Source: Macropodus opercularis
Lineage: Eukaryota; Chordata; Actinopteri; Anabantiformes; Osphronemidae
Reading direction: 5' to 3'
Assembly: GCA_030770545.1 (NCBI GenBank)
Contig: JAUCMP010000026.1
Span: 6,676,501 to 6,740,500, forward strand
Length of the DNA stretch: 64,000 nucleotides
The notes beneath the pieces were generated by a model. That model was not told the origin of the DNA and made no database searches. It saw only the letters and a program-made list of their open reading frames with translations. The translations under genes were made by a program, and so were the position numbers. How positions within the stretch are numbered: position 1 is the stretch's first letter; each line of letters starts with the position of its first letter. Positions 1 to 14,249 of this stretch are shown here, piece after piece.

Positions 1-3000
1 TCAGTACCTCTGCTATCACTGACTTTACTTGCACTGCCTTAATATCTTTTACTAATCAGATTTAGCATAATTTGCTTTCTGGGCCTCTCGTGTCTATGCA
101 GACCTCTGTGTTCACACAGGCAGGTCAAGGTGCACACTTGTGATACTTAAATGAGGATTCTCTTCTGTTTCTAGATTAATTTACAGTCCACAGAGAACTG
201 TGTGCATCCAATTTTCCGTGGTGCGCGTGTTTGCGTGATTTATTCAACTCAGCCAAGCAGTGCTGAGCTGAATGGGGAGACATTTAGCAGAATACTCCTG
301 TCACTTTGTTTGGCCTGGACTTGAGTGGCTCCAAGAGTCTGGGAAGACTCATCAACCCCCACCTCATCAGCTCCACTCATCTCTACTATTCCACCCACCA
401 GCCAGCAGCAGCCACTCCCAGAAACTCCACATTGCCCCAAGTGAAGGATCAGGTCTCGGGGAAGGTGGAGGCGGCGAGGGGGGAATTGGTGCGAGAACAC
501 GGGGGAGAAGGCATAAAATTAAGGGGTGAAGAGGTGTCAACAAGAACATGGAGAAGCAGATTGATGGTAATGTTGTAAAGCATAAAACAGGGGCGGGAGA
601 AGCTGTCAGAAGGAAACTGCTGAGTTTTGGAGCTCTGCAGCCACTTCAGAGTTTCAGCTGTTTCACGTGCGTGTTGGCTATTAAAGGTGAGGACACTACG
701 CGCCTGAGGCCTGCGCTACTCAGGACTGTACGGTGGCGGCGTTGCCCAACACTAATGCATTTCTCTGAGCTCTGCTCGGGGGCCAGGCTGTTGTAAGGGG
801 ACTTCACAAGCAACAACATCAGAAGGACAACACTTTCATCACAGGCGCATTATGTCATAAAAACAACTGCATGAGAAGAACAAATCTCTAAAAATTTATC
901 TAAGTATCAGTTCAGGCTGTTAGAGATTAAATAGTTTAGTATATGGATTCAGCAGTTTGAATGACTTTTCAATTCGCGCTAAAACTGTGTAAAACGGGGT
1001 TTGTTGATGTTGTTGGTTTGTGTTAAGTCTGCCTATAGTCATTCCACTTTCACTTCTGCGCTGTTGTTTCTGGAACACGACAACTGAATGTACCAGTAAG
1101 AAAATGCCAAGAGTGGAGTGACAAATACAGACGTCCTCCCACATACCTTCACAATTAAGCATGTACGCAAACGCTTTCATAAGTCTCCAAGAGAAACACT
1201 CATAAACAAAGGTGGCTGATACAGACAAGTGATAATCTGTCACAGAAACTGCATCTCTGCATCATCTCCCCTGTTACCGCTGCAACATCAACAAAAAGGT
1301 AAATTAATAACCTAACGCCAATCTGAGGGACATGCCAAGAAACCTGAGTGTCACAGAGGAGTGTCAGGAATCAAAGCAATGCTACCTCTGTTCGAATATT
1401 GATTCATTAATTCAAACCGTCACCTCCTGATATTTGGACACAGATATTGCTAAACAGGAATCCTAGAGTCGTGTGAACGTATTTACATCAATTTGAGCGG
1501 AGCATGTTGATGCGAGATGCAGCTTTCATCCGCTGTGACTTTACTTCACGGGTTCTGCACTTTTTAGTTCCTGGAAATGTTTCTTATAGTTTTCTAAACA
1601 TGACACTCGATGATAGACTGAAAAAGGCATGAAGTACCAGGCAGTTACAGATTTGTTGAGTCAAGAAAAACTACAGGAGAATAGTCTCAGTAGCAACTGT
1701 ATTGAGCTTTTTGTTGTAATTCTAGTCTGTCTGTGTTTCAGCTCTGCGGCTGCCATCGTGCAAATCTTTCCAGTAAGAATCAGGGCCACATCACAAATCA
1801 CTTTGTAGGAAATTCAACGCCAAGCATGAGTCCTCCAGGTGAGCGTCCCTCGTCCTTGTAGCGTGAAGATGAAAAGCTGAGTCTGAACGTTTGGGTATGA
1901 TTTCCTGCTGGCAGTAACGTTACACTCAGGCGCTGTAGGTTCACAGCAGATACAGTAGAGCTCATGTTCTTCACCAGGAGACGTGACATCAACTAGCTTC
2001 AGAACAGAAAAAGCATGTGTTTTTGATGCATCCCTGAAGTTGTGTATTTACATGCATCTGTTTCTGTGCATGTCATGTATGGACGGATGGGGCAGCACTT
2101 GTTTCTGGGAACTGAAACTCAAACAGACGTGTGCATGACCTCAAGTTATCCGCTGTCACTCTTAAATGAAGCATGAACCTCTCGTCTGCACATTTTTCCT
2201 GCCCCGCAGATTAACATCTCTCTCATTTACACCCTCCCATCAGCGCTTTCCTTCCCTCCTCATCCTCTTCCATTCCTCACCCACCCGTCATCCTGCTCTC
2301 TGTCCTTATCCCTGTATGGACGAGTGGTGCTATTCCCGTGGGATAGTGGAGGAGGAGAGCTTTCCAGGGCCTGTTACTTCATCTTCCCAAATAAAGCAGC
2401 AACATGTTCAGACCACCTCGCCCCGGGTTCACTGATGAAACCCTCTGACAGAAACTGAGGCATGACCTCCTTGTACACACATTCCCTGTGTTTACAGCGT
2501 ACGGCTGCTTCACACACGCACTGTCACCGTCTGTTTCTTCCTTTGCCACTTTCAGTTGTGTATCTTTATGATGTTTTGCTTCTTAAATCAAAAATTGGCA
2601 GTAACCAAAACAGACTGTATATTTGTACAAATCATTTGTATTTGCTAATTTGCTCATTGCTCACTTTAAAAATTATTATTATTTTGATACTTTTGTTGCC
2701 ATACAATAGGTGAACATATAAAACTACCAGTTTATGTTTGCTTTCTCTAAATACAGTTAGTCTGTGATTAGAAAAGAGAACAAAACTCTCCTGCTCACCT
2801 GTGATATTACCACATAATCTTTTTCTCTTTCTATCCCTCCCTTTTCCTTTCTTCGTCTCTCGCCCAGTTTCAGTCTACGTGTCTCAGCTCGTCGGAGAAT
2901 TAGAGGAAACACGCACTCCTTTTCTCCCCAGTCCTCTGGAACAGACTCAAAGCTGCCCTGCTCGCAGGCTGCAGCAGGGTGCGTCGCATCTCAGACCGGG

Positions 3001-6000
3001 TAACAAGGAACATTGTGCACAATCCTTGTGACCTTTAGGCTCACAAGGATTTACCATGGTGACAGTCTAAGCCTCTAGCCTTTAGACTTAGACTAAGCCT
3101 AAACCTTAGACTTAGTCTGTCCCAGTGATGGCGATGGATTAATCAGTATTCAGTATTTAGTATTTATCAGTATCTAGTTATTTGCTTTCATTAAACATTA
3201 TATATAATAAGGTAAATATGAAAAATATTAAAACACACATTTATCGTTTGTTATTCAAGACAACAGTTCATGGTCAAATATTTTAGTTTGATAAATAGAG
3301 AGTAATATAATATATAATTGTGACTGACACAGTAACGCTGTTACCCATAGATGTGGATGCTTTTCTACTGATGGAGCTAAACATTCTCTTGCTTTACACC
3401 CCAAACCGTTCAATTCAGAGTCACCGATTTCAGCACGTAATTGAGGACCAAGTAAAACCACTTGTTCCATTTGACATCTCATTATTTAATTAGATTGAGC
3501 AATTGGGCCCCAGGAGCAGGAACGGCCTAATGATATTTCATCTCATACAAAGCACCGTCTCTTATTGATGAAATGTTTGCATGTAATTCAGCCTCTCAAA
3601 CTGCAGAGCAATTAATGCTGCGACACAAGGAAAAAACTTCTCAGAAAGATCGCATTTGAGGAAATTATTATGGATTATTAAAATGATTACAGATGAAGCA
3701 TTGGTAGCAAAAATAAAATGGGAGACTAAAGATTAAAAACTCACTGGCGGAGCATTTAAAGGCACCAGAGTCTTTTGCATACTCCGGTAGTTTTAATTTA
3801 ATTAATACATCTAAGGTAAAATAGTTTTAATTACACCTTTCAGTCCTTGTGAGTCAGATCCGGAAAAATCATGCACCTGCTATTGTATGACTTAAGGCTC
3901 TCCTTAAAAAGAATTCACCTGCCACTGCAAAGAAAAAGGGAGAGGAGGGAGGACGGAGAGAATAGAGGAGACAGGGAGAGAGAGACAATCATGCCTTCGA
4001 GACAAATGCAGTTTGCTTGAAAATGCAAAATGAGTAAGACAGGAAGGCTTAGAGAGGAGGAGAGGATGAGGAAGGCGGAGACGGAAAGATAAGGGTGGAG
4101 GGGGGTAGTGTGGGGGGGTCACCATCTCTTGCAACAAGTTTAACCTGTATCCAAAGCTAACAAGATGCTGTGATTGCAGGGTGCTGAAAATATGAAGAAA
4201 CCACAAAGACAACAGAAAAAAAAAGAAAATTAAACACAGGCTTTTGTTGGCTCTGTCTCTGTCCTCAGGTTTCTCTCCCTCTGTCTGTGCGTCTGCCACT
4301 GACCCAGACACACAAAGCCTCAGCCCCTAATAGAAGCAGAGGTTTTCTGGCCCTGACAGAGACGTGGGCGACAGGATAAAGTTCTACGCGCTCATCCGTG
4401 ACTCGTGTCGTGCTGCACTGGGAGCATGCATGCAGTAGTCTTCGGTCCTGGTTTGCAAATCCTGAGCCACACACTGGGATATACCACAGGGTAACTGTGG
4501 AAGCAGCACAAATAAGCTTTTTTCCAGAGTAGAGGTAACAATATTACGTTAAGAAAATACCAGTCCAATATCAGTTCAACTAGTAGGACGAGCTTATAAG
4601 CAGGAAAACATATTCTGATACTGATTTAGAAGGAATATTTGATGGTAACTGGTCATGACAGCAGTAACAACAAATTTAAGTGAGTGGTTTGAGGGCAACC
4701 ACATCAGATTTTTGTTAAATCTTTCAATGTGTCTTTCTTGGCTTTTTCATCGTTTTTCCATTTCCTATCAGAATCTAATAGCACAAAAAGAAAATCCCCA
4801 AAACAGAAAATTGTTACCTAATGTCACGACGCACACACAGGACCTGACTGTTACTCTGTGTATACAGTACGTCTGGGTTAAGAGTTGACACACAGTGTCA
4901 TCTTACTCTGCTGATAACTGTGGGTGAGAGGAGGAAAAGGCTACAACTGCTTGTTGTATGTGGGTTCTCAAAACAATGTCTTCGTGCAACAGGCAGACGA
5001 GTTGTGTATGTACAGTACGAAAACCAAGCGCTGTGGTTGTGTTGTCTTGTAAAGTTTTATGTTCTAGAGAGTGGAATATTACTGGTTAAACCCTGGCTCC
5101 TGTGGTGGAGCCGCGTATTGGCCCTCAGACAGATTGTGGTACTGGACCGCATTCCTGTGAAAGGGGTCACAAAAAGTGAGTGTGGGGGTAAAATGTCAGT
5201 TTAAATGTTACTCAATCATCTGCATGGGTTTAACACTGGAAACATCAAAGGATCTGTGTTGAGCAATGGATCAGGAAGCACTGAGACCCTATAAGGACAT
5301 ATTCAGAAATGGCACATTGTCATTCATTAGTCAACTGAAAATTATTAAACAAAAATCATTTTTAGTAGTGTGATGTAACTAAGAACAGGATTATTATGCA
5401 AAAATAATTCATAATTTTATATTAAAATTTTTTTAATTATATAAAATGATTGAACTAGACTAGAAAACGAAAGAAAGGAGTAAAGTAAAATTGTGAGAAA
5501 ACAGAATGACAAGGAAATAATTCCCAAACATAATATGCCACCTGTAAAATGCTAGAAGTGAACCTGCTGTGCAATGTCAACGTGCTGTCAGGACTGGTAA
5601 CATATTTTGTCAGGTGAAGGTATCCAGGAAATTTGACTGTACTGTATCGTTCTGGACAATATGAATGATATGATCCTCCTCTGTATTGTGATTTGAAGTC
5701 TCGTCTTGGAATCGGGCTCCATGACAGAGACTGAAGCAGACGCATCATCATCTTCGCAGCCTCTCATGTGGAATCAATCTGTAATTACACAGATTAGCAC
5801 TCTTCATTTCTCCTCTCACACACAACAGCCTGCTGCGATACAGTGGACAAAACCAGGGCTTCGCAGGACATGTTCAGGTTCATGTTTATCTTTGAGAGAC
5901 TAGACATCAAGTAACTCTATTGGAGCCAGATCTGAGAAATCCACTAGTGAACTTTCACAGTAAATCAGTTATTTCCCTATTTTCACCCCAAGATAGAGCC

Positions 6001-9000
6001 CAGGCAGCCCTGACAGCAGGTACAGTTCAAGTCGCAGAAGAAACCCAAGGAGTAAAAATGTATTTTCATACCTATAAAATAACTGTAACCTAAACCAGAA
6101 TCGATTTCTTCATCCTGTTTGACAAATGTCATTGAAACCAGTATTCTGGAGCTATGCAAAAAAAAAAAAATCACAATAGTAAATTGTGAGGGCTCCAAAC
6201 CAGCCTTACACCCAGTCAGAAGCTGAGTGTAAAAATATTCAGCCCAGCATTCTTCACAATGGTGTCACTGTCACTGTCATACAGGACCTGTTGCAAGAAA
6301 TGTTCCCGACAAGCTTGGACTTGCAGAGGATTTAGGAAAAGCCTGCTCTTCCACCACAACTTCGCAATGAGTTATCATTCCTTGACAAAATGAAGTATCA
6401 CCTCATGCAGTGGTGACTTCCTCCTGAATGTGGCCCTATAGCAATGAATACATGCCTTCATTTTCCTATCTAACGTACACACATTCCTCTGTGATTACAA
6501 ATGGATGCTGGCCTGTTCGGTTGTTAAACAGGCCTGGTGGTTATTAAATACACATCGCCGTGCTTGTCACTAACGTTCGTACATTCCTGTAGAGATAGTA
6601 GAAGGCGCCCACGCACCACAAGCAACTGGCACAAGTATAAGAAGTATTATTATATGGCTTGTTGATGACAACACATTATTTTCAAGGAATAGAGACTACT
6701 TGAAAAAAGAAACATAAGGTGAGAAATGTTAATCGCGGGACGCATTTACTGAAAAAGTTTCCTCTCCTGCGTAAATTTGAGGGCACAAAAGCATTTTGAA
6801 ATATAATGGAACTTTAAAAAAAACTGTGCGGCTCCGCAAAACCAGCACAAAAAGGTAGTTTGGATGCTCGAGCAAGTAGAAAACAAGAGAAACTATTATG
6901 ATCAACACAAATGTTTGCAGCTTTGGTTATTTGCATCTTGGTTAAGGATGTATTCATAACTAACCAGCAGATTGTTAAGCATAATTGCAATAATAAAAGC
7001 AGCAGCACAGCAGTAGAGTAAATATTGAATTTACTTTTTAATTTAAAACTAAACTATCAATAAATTAGGCTGCAAAAAAATAGAAATAAAAAGGTAGTTG
7101 CAGTGCTCTTCATGCTTTTAATGACTCATCCACACATAAGCCTGTTAATCCATGCATTCTTCCACGGGGCCTCAGACCTGTGTCACGGGGACACAAACAC
7201 AGGTGGCAGTGAACAGGTCTGTCCACTATGCAGGGTGACCCAGTGTCCTGAGGAACAGACACACCTACTCATGCCTCCCAGCATGTGCAAGTCTGCACAG
7301 ATTCATGAGGATGTCAGAGCATAAAGAAAAAAAACCACGACATTACAGGAATATGATGACATGATGCTGAAACGGATCTACGACCTTATTAAAAAATGGA
7401 AAAAGAAGCAGGACATGCTGGTGATGCTTTATGGAATTTCTGTGCACCTTTATCCTTTAATAAATAAATAAAATAAATGTTTTTTAACTGACTTCACACA
7501 ATGATGTATTTAAAGTGACAATAAAACATCCAAAACTGAAATTATATTTTTTTCAAAAGCCTTCCCTTCTTCTAACTTATTTCTCAGCTTCTGTGTTAAA
7601 AGAAAAGCAAACATAAATCCATACTGTGAAAGGCTATTATCACATTCCTCACTCTTTGTGAAGTTAATTAAAGGTGTATTCACCTTGGATCACTTACCCT
7701 GTATGAGCCGGTGGAAAAAGTCATTCACCTGCATACTTCCACACACCTGTTAACACCCTGAGGAAAAAGCACCTGCCACTCTACCTCCCCCTCCTTAGAG
7801 GCTCTGAGCTGCTGTGCCAAATGTCTGTGGTCCACACAAGAAGCGTCATCCCAGCAAGTCACTAAGGTCAGCACAGTTCGGAAGATGTGCTTCAGTGGAA
7901 GAGTGGACGCAGCCCCTGCTATACATTTAATCCTACTATGATCCATTTGAAAACCATGCACAACTTGTTGGGATTACAGTGACTAGACATAAATGGAAAA
8001 AACAACTGTGAGCTGATGTCATGATGATTAAAGGCTTTTTGAACTGAGAAATGCAGAGAATGTTTCCATCACCAGTAAACAAAAGTTTAGACACATGTTT
8101 GTGAAAATGCAATCAGTATTTCCCAAGACACGTGAAAACTGTTCCAAAAGGCACGTTACATTTCTCACATATACTTTCATGAACATGTTTTTATTTTACT
8201 GCAAACCACTGCAGCAAACGATAACATCAAACCCGAATGAAGAATTTGTATAAACGATGAGGTTCCCCCAGCTGTGGTGTTTCACTCCCTCTGCTGGTTA
8301 GAGATTTGAATAGACGATTAGACGATTAATCTTTTGTTTGTGTCAAAAACAGTTTGCATCGTTTCGAGTTCACATTGTCTAGTTCACAGCTGAGCACTAG
8401 AGTGATTCATATTTGTTCTTTATTTGTGCACCTTCACGTTGTCACAAGGGACAATGAAACCCCCACCAGGGAATCCACAGCTGACAAACTGACAATTCTC
8501 TTGCCAATATTTCATGAAGGTGCAGTGACTCAGCAGATGCTCACATGACATGTAGTCTTGTGAGCCTTCACTGACCTACCTTTGTTTTTTTTCCACAGCT
8601 CCTGTTTTAGAAACTCTCGTTCTGACGCACTACACTTTTATCTTTCCTCCGTCACTGTTGCAATGACACATGTAAGGAGGAAAAAACCCACATTAGAGTT
8701 AGTCATGATCATGAGGCAGGTGAGGGAATCATTCTGGGATGAGGATGATTTGGGCTTGTCTCTGTAAAGACATTGCGCTAATAAATGCCCCTTTCAAATG
8801 TTACACGCGGGATTATAAAGTAATTGGATTTATGCCCGTTTAATAATGACAGCTCTAAATCAGGAATCGGGAACTTACTGGCATTTTAATGCCAATTAAA
8901 GTGATCGACGTCCTCGACGGCACTAAATGCTGTTGGATCAACCCCAGCTCGATGGCGCCGCCTGCTGGCAGAGCGCAGAGTCGACCGCTGCAAAAAGTAG

Positions 9001-9180
9001 CAAGACGTAACAAATAAGGAATGTTAGAGCATCTGAGTCGTCTCAAGTCTTTATAACAGGATGAATATACCATATAGCTAATGTTTGTCTCGTGTGCACG
9101 TATGTATATTTACAGACATATTTCTTTTCATATTTTTATCTCAAACGATCGCGTTTGAAATTCATAACACGTACGCTTCC
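1..9180. other. Intergenic DNA, no gene recognised
   Basis: I read both strands and found no chain of open exons with matching splice phases and no recognisable protein family. The open frames here are short, lack splice context and have low-complexity translations. In human, STPG1 lies upstream of NIPAL3 (recalled), but nothing like its proline/glycine-rich repeats is visible. The stretch holds a pair of inverted repeats near 3021-3121, a possible conserved regulatory block at 3480-3660 rich in homeodomain- and octamer-like sites, and AT-rich filler. An unrecognised short exon or RNA gene cannot be excluded. Confidence 0.6.
3021..3121. repeat. Two adjacent inverted repeats
   Basis: Bases 3021-3031 are the exact reverse complement of 3041-3051 (11-bp arms, 9-base spacer). 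Directly after, about 3062-3120 begins GACAGTCTAAG and ends CTTAGTCTGTC, an inverted pair with one mismatch, and its interior repeats AGACTTAG-like units. The arrangement resembles a small foldback element, but I recognise no transposon family or clear target-site duplication. Confidence 0.45.
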
Positions 9181-9183
9181 TGT

Positions 9184-9410
9184 CACGTGGGCCCGTGACG
9201 TCACCTCAACTCGCCTGCGTTCTGCGTCAGACGCAGCCCCGATTTCAATACGGAAGTGAGATGCTCCTCGTACCGAAGACGGTGTTTTCCACAGAGCAGA
9301 GCCAGACAAACACCGCAAATGAGCGATAAACATTGATTGTGAAGGCGGCAATATGAAATATAAGTAATTTGAATGTTTGGCTACTTCTGCTAGTGATTAA
9401 TCTGAACATT
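9184..9410 (+). promoter_or_regulatory. NIPAL3 promoter with E-box, CRE and ETS-like site
   Basis: CpG-rich DNA just upstream of the NIPAL3 start codon. It contains a palindromic E-box CACGTG at 9184-9189, a perfect CRE octamer TGACGTCA at 9196-9203 and an ETS-like CGGAAGTG at about 9251-9258. There is no obvious TATA box, which suits a broad housekeeping-type promoter. The transcription start is not determined; functional use of the sites is inferred from sequence and position. Confidence 0.6.
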
Positions 9411-12400
9411 ATGAATACCAGCAGAACCGACGGAAGCTCCTACACGGTGAGACACTTTGTCGATCGCTCCGTAGTTTTCGTAGTCGTCTGTCGACACTTT
9501 AATGATGTTTCTCTGCGTTACACCCGTAATCCTCAACATAGTATAATAACACATCATACAGATGTGTGCGATTAATACCATAATGGCCTGAGACATTACC
9601 ACAGATTACAAGGCGGAGTCAACTTCTATGAAAAATAAATGTGAATACTCACAGTGAATGGTGCGTTTGCTGTAGGTTGGATAGTTTTATTTATTTATTT
9701 TTTATTTTACTGAATTCTGTATTTTTTTCCTTTCAGGAAAATCTCATTGGGACTTTGCTGGCAATTTGTGGAAGTGTGGTCATCAGCATCTCCTTAACCA
9801 TTCAGGTACAGAGCTCCCACTGACTCCGCTGGTGCAACCGAGTCTAACCTTTATGAACTAGTCTTGTTTGGCTAATTTCTGTTGAGCCTGTGTCGTCTCA
9901 TGTGTTTTGTGTAAACACAGCATCCGGGTCCACATTGTGTATACAGTACTTCTGTGCTGCTTACTACAAAACCACTTAACCCGTATATTTTTGCTTCAAG
10001 CTGCATACACTGCAGGTTGCTTGTTTACCTTGTGTTTCACCTGCTCTTTCATTTCACACGCAGAAACACAGTCATGTGACATTAGCCGGCGCAAAGGACC
10101 CACGTGCCTTCTACCGCACCAAAACCTGGTGGTGTGGTTTTCTACTGGCCTGTCTCGGAGAGGGAGCAAACTTCGTCTCTTATGCCTTTGCCCCTCTCGC
10201 TCTCGTAGCACCCCTTAGTGCCGTGTCTATCCTGAGTAAGTGTAACTGAATGTATTATTAAGCATGGATTAACAATAGGTAAATTGTCATCATAATCATT
10301 GGCCATGGTTTAATTTGTTTTGCTTATTTCAGCGAGCTCTATTTTGGGTCTAATTTTTCTGCGTGAGAAATCTAAGCCAAAGGATTTTGCAAGTAAGTTC
10401 AGCATACATGCGTGAGTGATCTAGTGATGTGGTTTCAGTTTTACTGAATTCTGGAACTAACTCAGAGCGTGTGTCATTGTATGCAAATTCTCCTTAGCTG
10501 CCTTAATAACTGAATTACACAGTAAGAGTTTGCTCATGTACAGGATACATTTTATAAGGGGAAAATGTCTGTGTGTCCACTTGGCACCTGCTTGTGCAAA
10601 ATTCAGTTTTGTTGATTTGCTTTTACATAGCTGTGACTGGATGTCATTTCAGAGACATATGGCTTGTCCTTCCTGGGCTGTATCATAACCATCGGAGGAA
10701 CTTACCTCTTTGTGACATTTGGACCAAACTCTCATGAAAAGCTCCACGCTGAAAACATTGTGAGGCACATCGTTGGATGGCCGGTTCTCTTGTATCTGGT
10801 GAGATCTTTATTTTGCGTAAGGCGTCAGAGGAAGAAGGCTCCATAAACCATCTATTTCCTGTTCTCTGATGTTTTTAAATTCCCACCCACACCCAGTAAA
10901 TGGATATAAACCAATTCATTCAAGTGTAGCAGCCAAATGTGTATGTATCACTGTAGACATATTGTATTTCCTGAACATAAAAGAATTCTGTTAGACAGTT
11001 ATAGGAGTGTTAGATATATTCATCCTCTGTTCCTGTGTAAAATGCAATTTTCCCACACCTATTGTATCCATCATTCATTCAGTCATTCTGCCAGTATTTA
11101 AAATAAATAAAACAGGTCTGGTGAGAGTGCCAGAGATGGTAAATCAAGTCATTATTAAGGCATGTTGGTTTGAAAAAGACACTGAGTCACTGTGTCAGTC
11201 TGTTCCTGAATAATGAGCGTCTTTATGTCTGTTCACGCAGCGTAACTATGAATTATAACTGATACACATGATATTCAAAGGGACAGCTACTTTACTTTAA
11301 TTGACAATTACAAAGGCACAAATGAGTCACATCAAATCCACTCCCTGAGAAGCGGCTGCGTGAAATAAAAGCTTGTGAAAACAAACACGGAACAACTGCA
11401 GAGGCTTAAAAGTGATCTTCAGGTTTAATTAACTGCTATGACAACTGCAACCAAAGCGACTCGGTAACAGTGTTTACTATTATTTTCCACCTCACTCTCA
11501 TCACAGTACATTTCCCAGCCTTCTTGACCTGTGTCACAGTGTAGCATAAATATTTGTCTCTGGCTGCTCCATTAATGCCACGTGTTCCTGTTGGTTGTTT
11601 TAATTTGACACATCGTTTTGTATTTTTGTTGCCTTTGTTAACAGTTTCTGGAGATCATCACATTCTGCCTACTTTTATACTTCTACAAACAGCGCAGTGC
11701 TAACTACCTTGTAATTATTCTGCTGCTGGTGGCGCTGCTGGGTGAGTCTGCATCATTAAAGCCAGGCAGTTTAATAATGTCTGTAAAGACATTCTTTCAC
11801 AGAATATGATTTTTATGCCACTTTTAACGTTGAAGGAGCAGGTTTTTGATTCATTTCACTGCATTCATCTTCCTTTTGTCTTTGCTGCAGGCTCTGGCAC
11901 AGTGATCACAGTGAAGGCAGTGTCAGGCATGTTGGTTCTCACCGCTGAGGGAACTATGCAGCTTTACTACCCAATCTTCAGTGTCCTGTTTGTGTGCATG
12001 GTGGCTTTGGTGGCCTTTCAAGCCAAGTGAGATACTGAAACATGAAAAACTGAAATGACTTAATGTACCTAGTCATTGTTTGCTAATTTCTGTGTGTAAC
12101 TGTCTCTTTAGATTTCTCTCCCAGGCTTGTAAACTGTACGACTCCTCTCTGATTGCCTGTGTCAACTACATCCTCTCCACCGTCTTGGCCGTGGTAGCTG
12201 GTGAGTGGCGCTTCTTCTATTGACAGGGAGTTTTCAGTTGGACGCAGTTTGTTTCCCAGCACATTAGAACAGAAACTGCAGACTGACAGATCTCTGAATT
12301 CTTTTTTTTAATTTCTGTTTTTCAGGAGCGGTGTTTTACTTAGAATTTAATAATGAAGATGTCCTTCACATCTGTATGTTTTTGTTAGGGTGAGTGCACT

Positions 12401-12920
12401 TCTACTTTTGTATTCAGTAACACCTGCTCCTTTGTTTACTGTGACAATTCATATGTCCATACCAAAGCTAAACATGAATAAATTTAACTAGCATGTGTTG
12501 GGGATTTGTGGCGACTGACTACTCTTTTTTTTAAAGGTCTGCATTGTGTTTCCTGGGGGTCTTTCTCATCACCAAAAACAGGAAGAGGGCCAAAGCTTTT
12601 GAACCATATGTCACCATGGATATGACTAATGGTGTGTATATACTTAAAAATGATATGCTATAATGTAAAGCTGCAGTATACATTTCTGACTCTCCAGGTT
12701 TCTTGTGTGCTCCCTGTCTGATCTATCCCCAGGTATCCCAACAATTCACGACAAGGGTCAAGCGGTTCAGCCAGATTTCAGTGGTTCATTCTCGTACGGG
12801 GCTTTGGTCAACAATGATGGAGTGACTCCTGTTTCTTTACCGGTTAACCTGGAGAAGCCACCAGTCCGCTCTAGAGCCACCAATGGATCCCATGACCCTC
12901 CTGACCTGAAGAGTGATTAG
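9411..12920 (+). CDS. nipal3: NIPA-like domain-containing protein 3 (Mg2+ transporter family)
   Basis: Multi-pass membrane protein of the NIPA family, whose members carry Mg2+ and related divalent cations; NIPAL3 itself is poorly characterised. Eleven coding exons join in frame: 9411-9446, 9737-9805, 10064-10235, 10333-10392, 10653-10798, 11645-11741, 11891-12026, 12112-12200, 12326-12389, 12537-12631 and 12733-12920, giving 383 residues (human about 406, recalled). All introns are GT-AG. Diagnostic stretches are GAKDPRAFYRTKTWW, YAFAPLALVAPLSAVS, FGPNSHEK, LLVALLGSGTVITVKAVSGM and the tail FSYGALVNND, which match NIPAL3 better than NIPA1 or NIPA2. About nine hydrophobic segments are seen. 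The ATG at 9411 is the first in its frame; the same frame has no earlier ATG. RCAN3 follows in the same orientation, as in human, which supports the paralogue assignment. Confidence 0.93.
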
Positions 12921-14036
12921 AAACCTAGGTTTTTCCTCCTTATCCAACTGTAAAGTACATTCAAGGAACTTGAAAAGCCAAGATGGGTCTGTTTAATTCT
13001 TGTCACATGCACTGACTTACCTCCAGCCCTTCAAAGCGCCTTTGAAGTCTTTGGAGATTCTCCAAATGTCTAAACCAAAATACAACCTTGAGAACCTTTT
13101 TTGTCTTCTTTTAAGAAGATGTCAAGATGAAGCTCCGGGTTGCTGAAGTGGATTCATAAAAAGTGTCTCCAAAATAATATACAGTATAAGCTGTGTGTGG
13201 TGCCTTGTAGCTCACTGCCTTGTACTCTGTTAAGCTTTGACACGTACTGTACAGTGAGAACTAACTTCCATGACGATAAAGCAATTTCGTGCTCTGTCTC
13301 ATTGACGGACATGTACTGTAATCTGTTCTTCCACTCCTCCTCAGTTCCAGGTTGGTACCAATTATGTATCTGCAGACTACTGCCAATGAACATTTGAACT
13401 TTAAATATCTTTCTTAACTTTTTCACTGCACCGTTTTTGGCCTCTTGTTATAGGGATTGTTGTTGTTCTGATGTGACCAAACAGTGGGTGCATGCGTTTT
13501 AATTTATTGTCATGTATTTATTATTTTTTCTAAAGTAAACTTTTAATGTGCCTTTAATTGTAGCATTGCACTGGACCACACCTGTTATCTGTCAGTGCCC
13601 GCTTGCAAAGGATTTAAAAAATCTCAATCTATTCAAAAAATTATAATTGTGGCTCAGTAGGAAGCACAGTTAAACAATTATTGAATTGAAAAATTAAAAA
13701 CAGTTTCTTTGTCTCTTACGTTGATCTATTGTTTGGACAAATCCTTGTCAAACTATATACTGTACTTATTGCTCCCTATTTATTTATTTCTTGTATGGTG
13801 TGTATCAGGAAACTTTGCTGCAGTATATGAAATAATCCATATGAATAGCTTCAGAAAATTTGCAAAAACATAGCACATGCAGTTCTGGATTTCTACAGTG
13901 TTAATACTGAGGCTGCCTCTTTAAATGCCACAGTGTGCAGTACACAGTTCTTGTCATTTTGTGGGGGGGCACAACATGTTTCATCACAATCCTTTCCACT
14001 GTAAATCATGTGACTCTGTGTCACCTCATCCAGTTA

Positions 14037-14042
14037 AATAAA
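14037..14042 (+). terminator. Candidate NIPAL3 polyadenylation signal
   Basis: AATAAA about 1.1 kb after the NIPAL3 stop codon, before the CpG-rich RCAN3 promoter region. The intervening 12921-14036 is AT-rich, as expected of a 3'UTR, with no other gene seen. Confidence 0.4.
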
Positions 14043-14249
14043 TGTGGCTAATTAATTAAACTGTTCTATTAATTATTCTACAAGCAGTGAAACATTTTGA
14101 TGTTTTACTAGACTAGAAACTGTGCAACAGGTGAACTGTCTTGTAATCTATCTAGAAACACTACATGCCTGCAGGTACAACTTCCTTATTGCTAACAGAG
14201 TAGCTAATGCAGCCGAGTGATCCTCACACGTCCTGGTTTGTGTGTAGTT

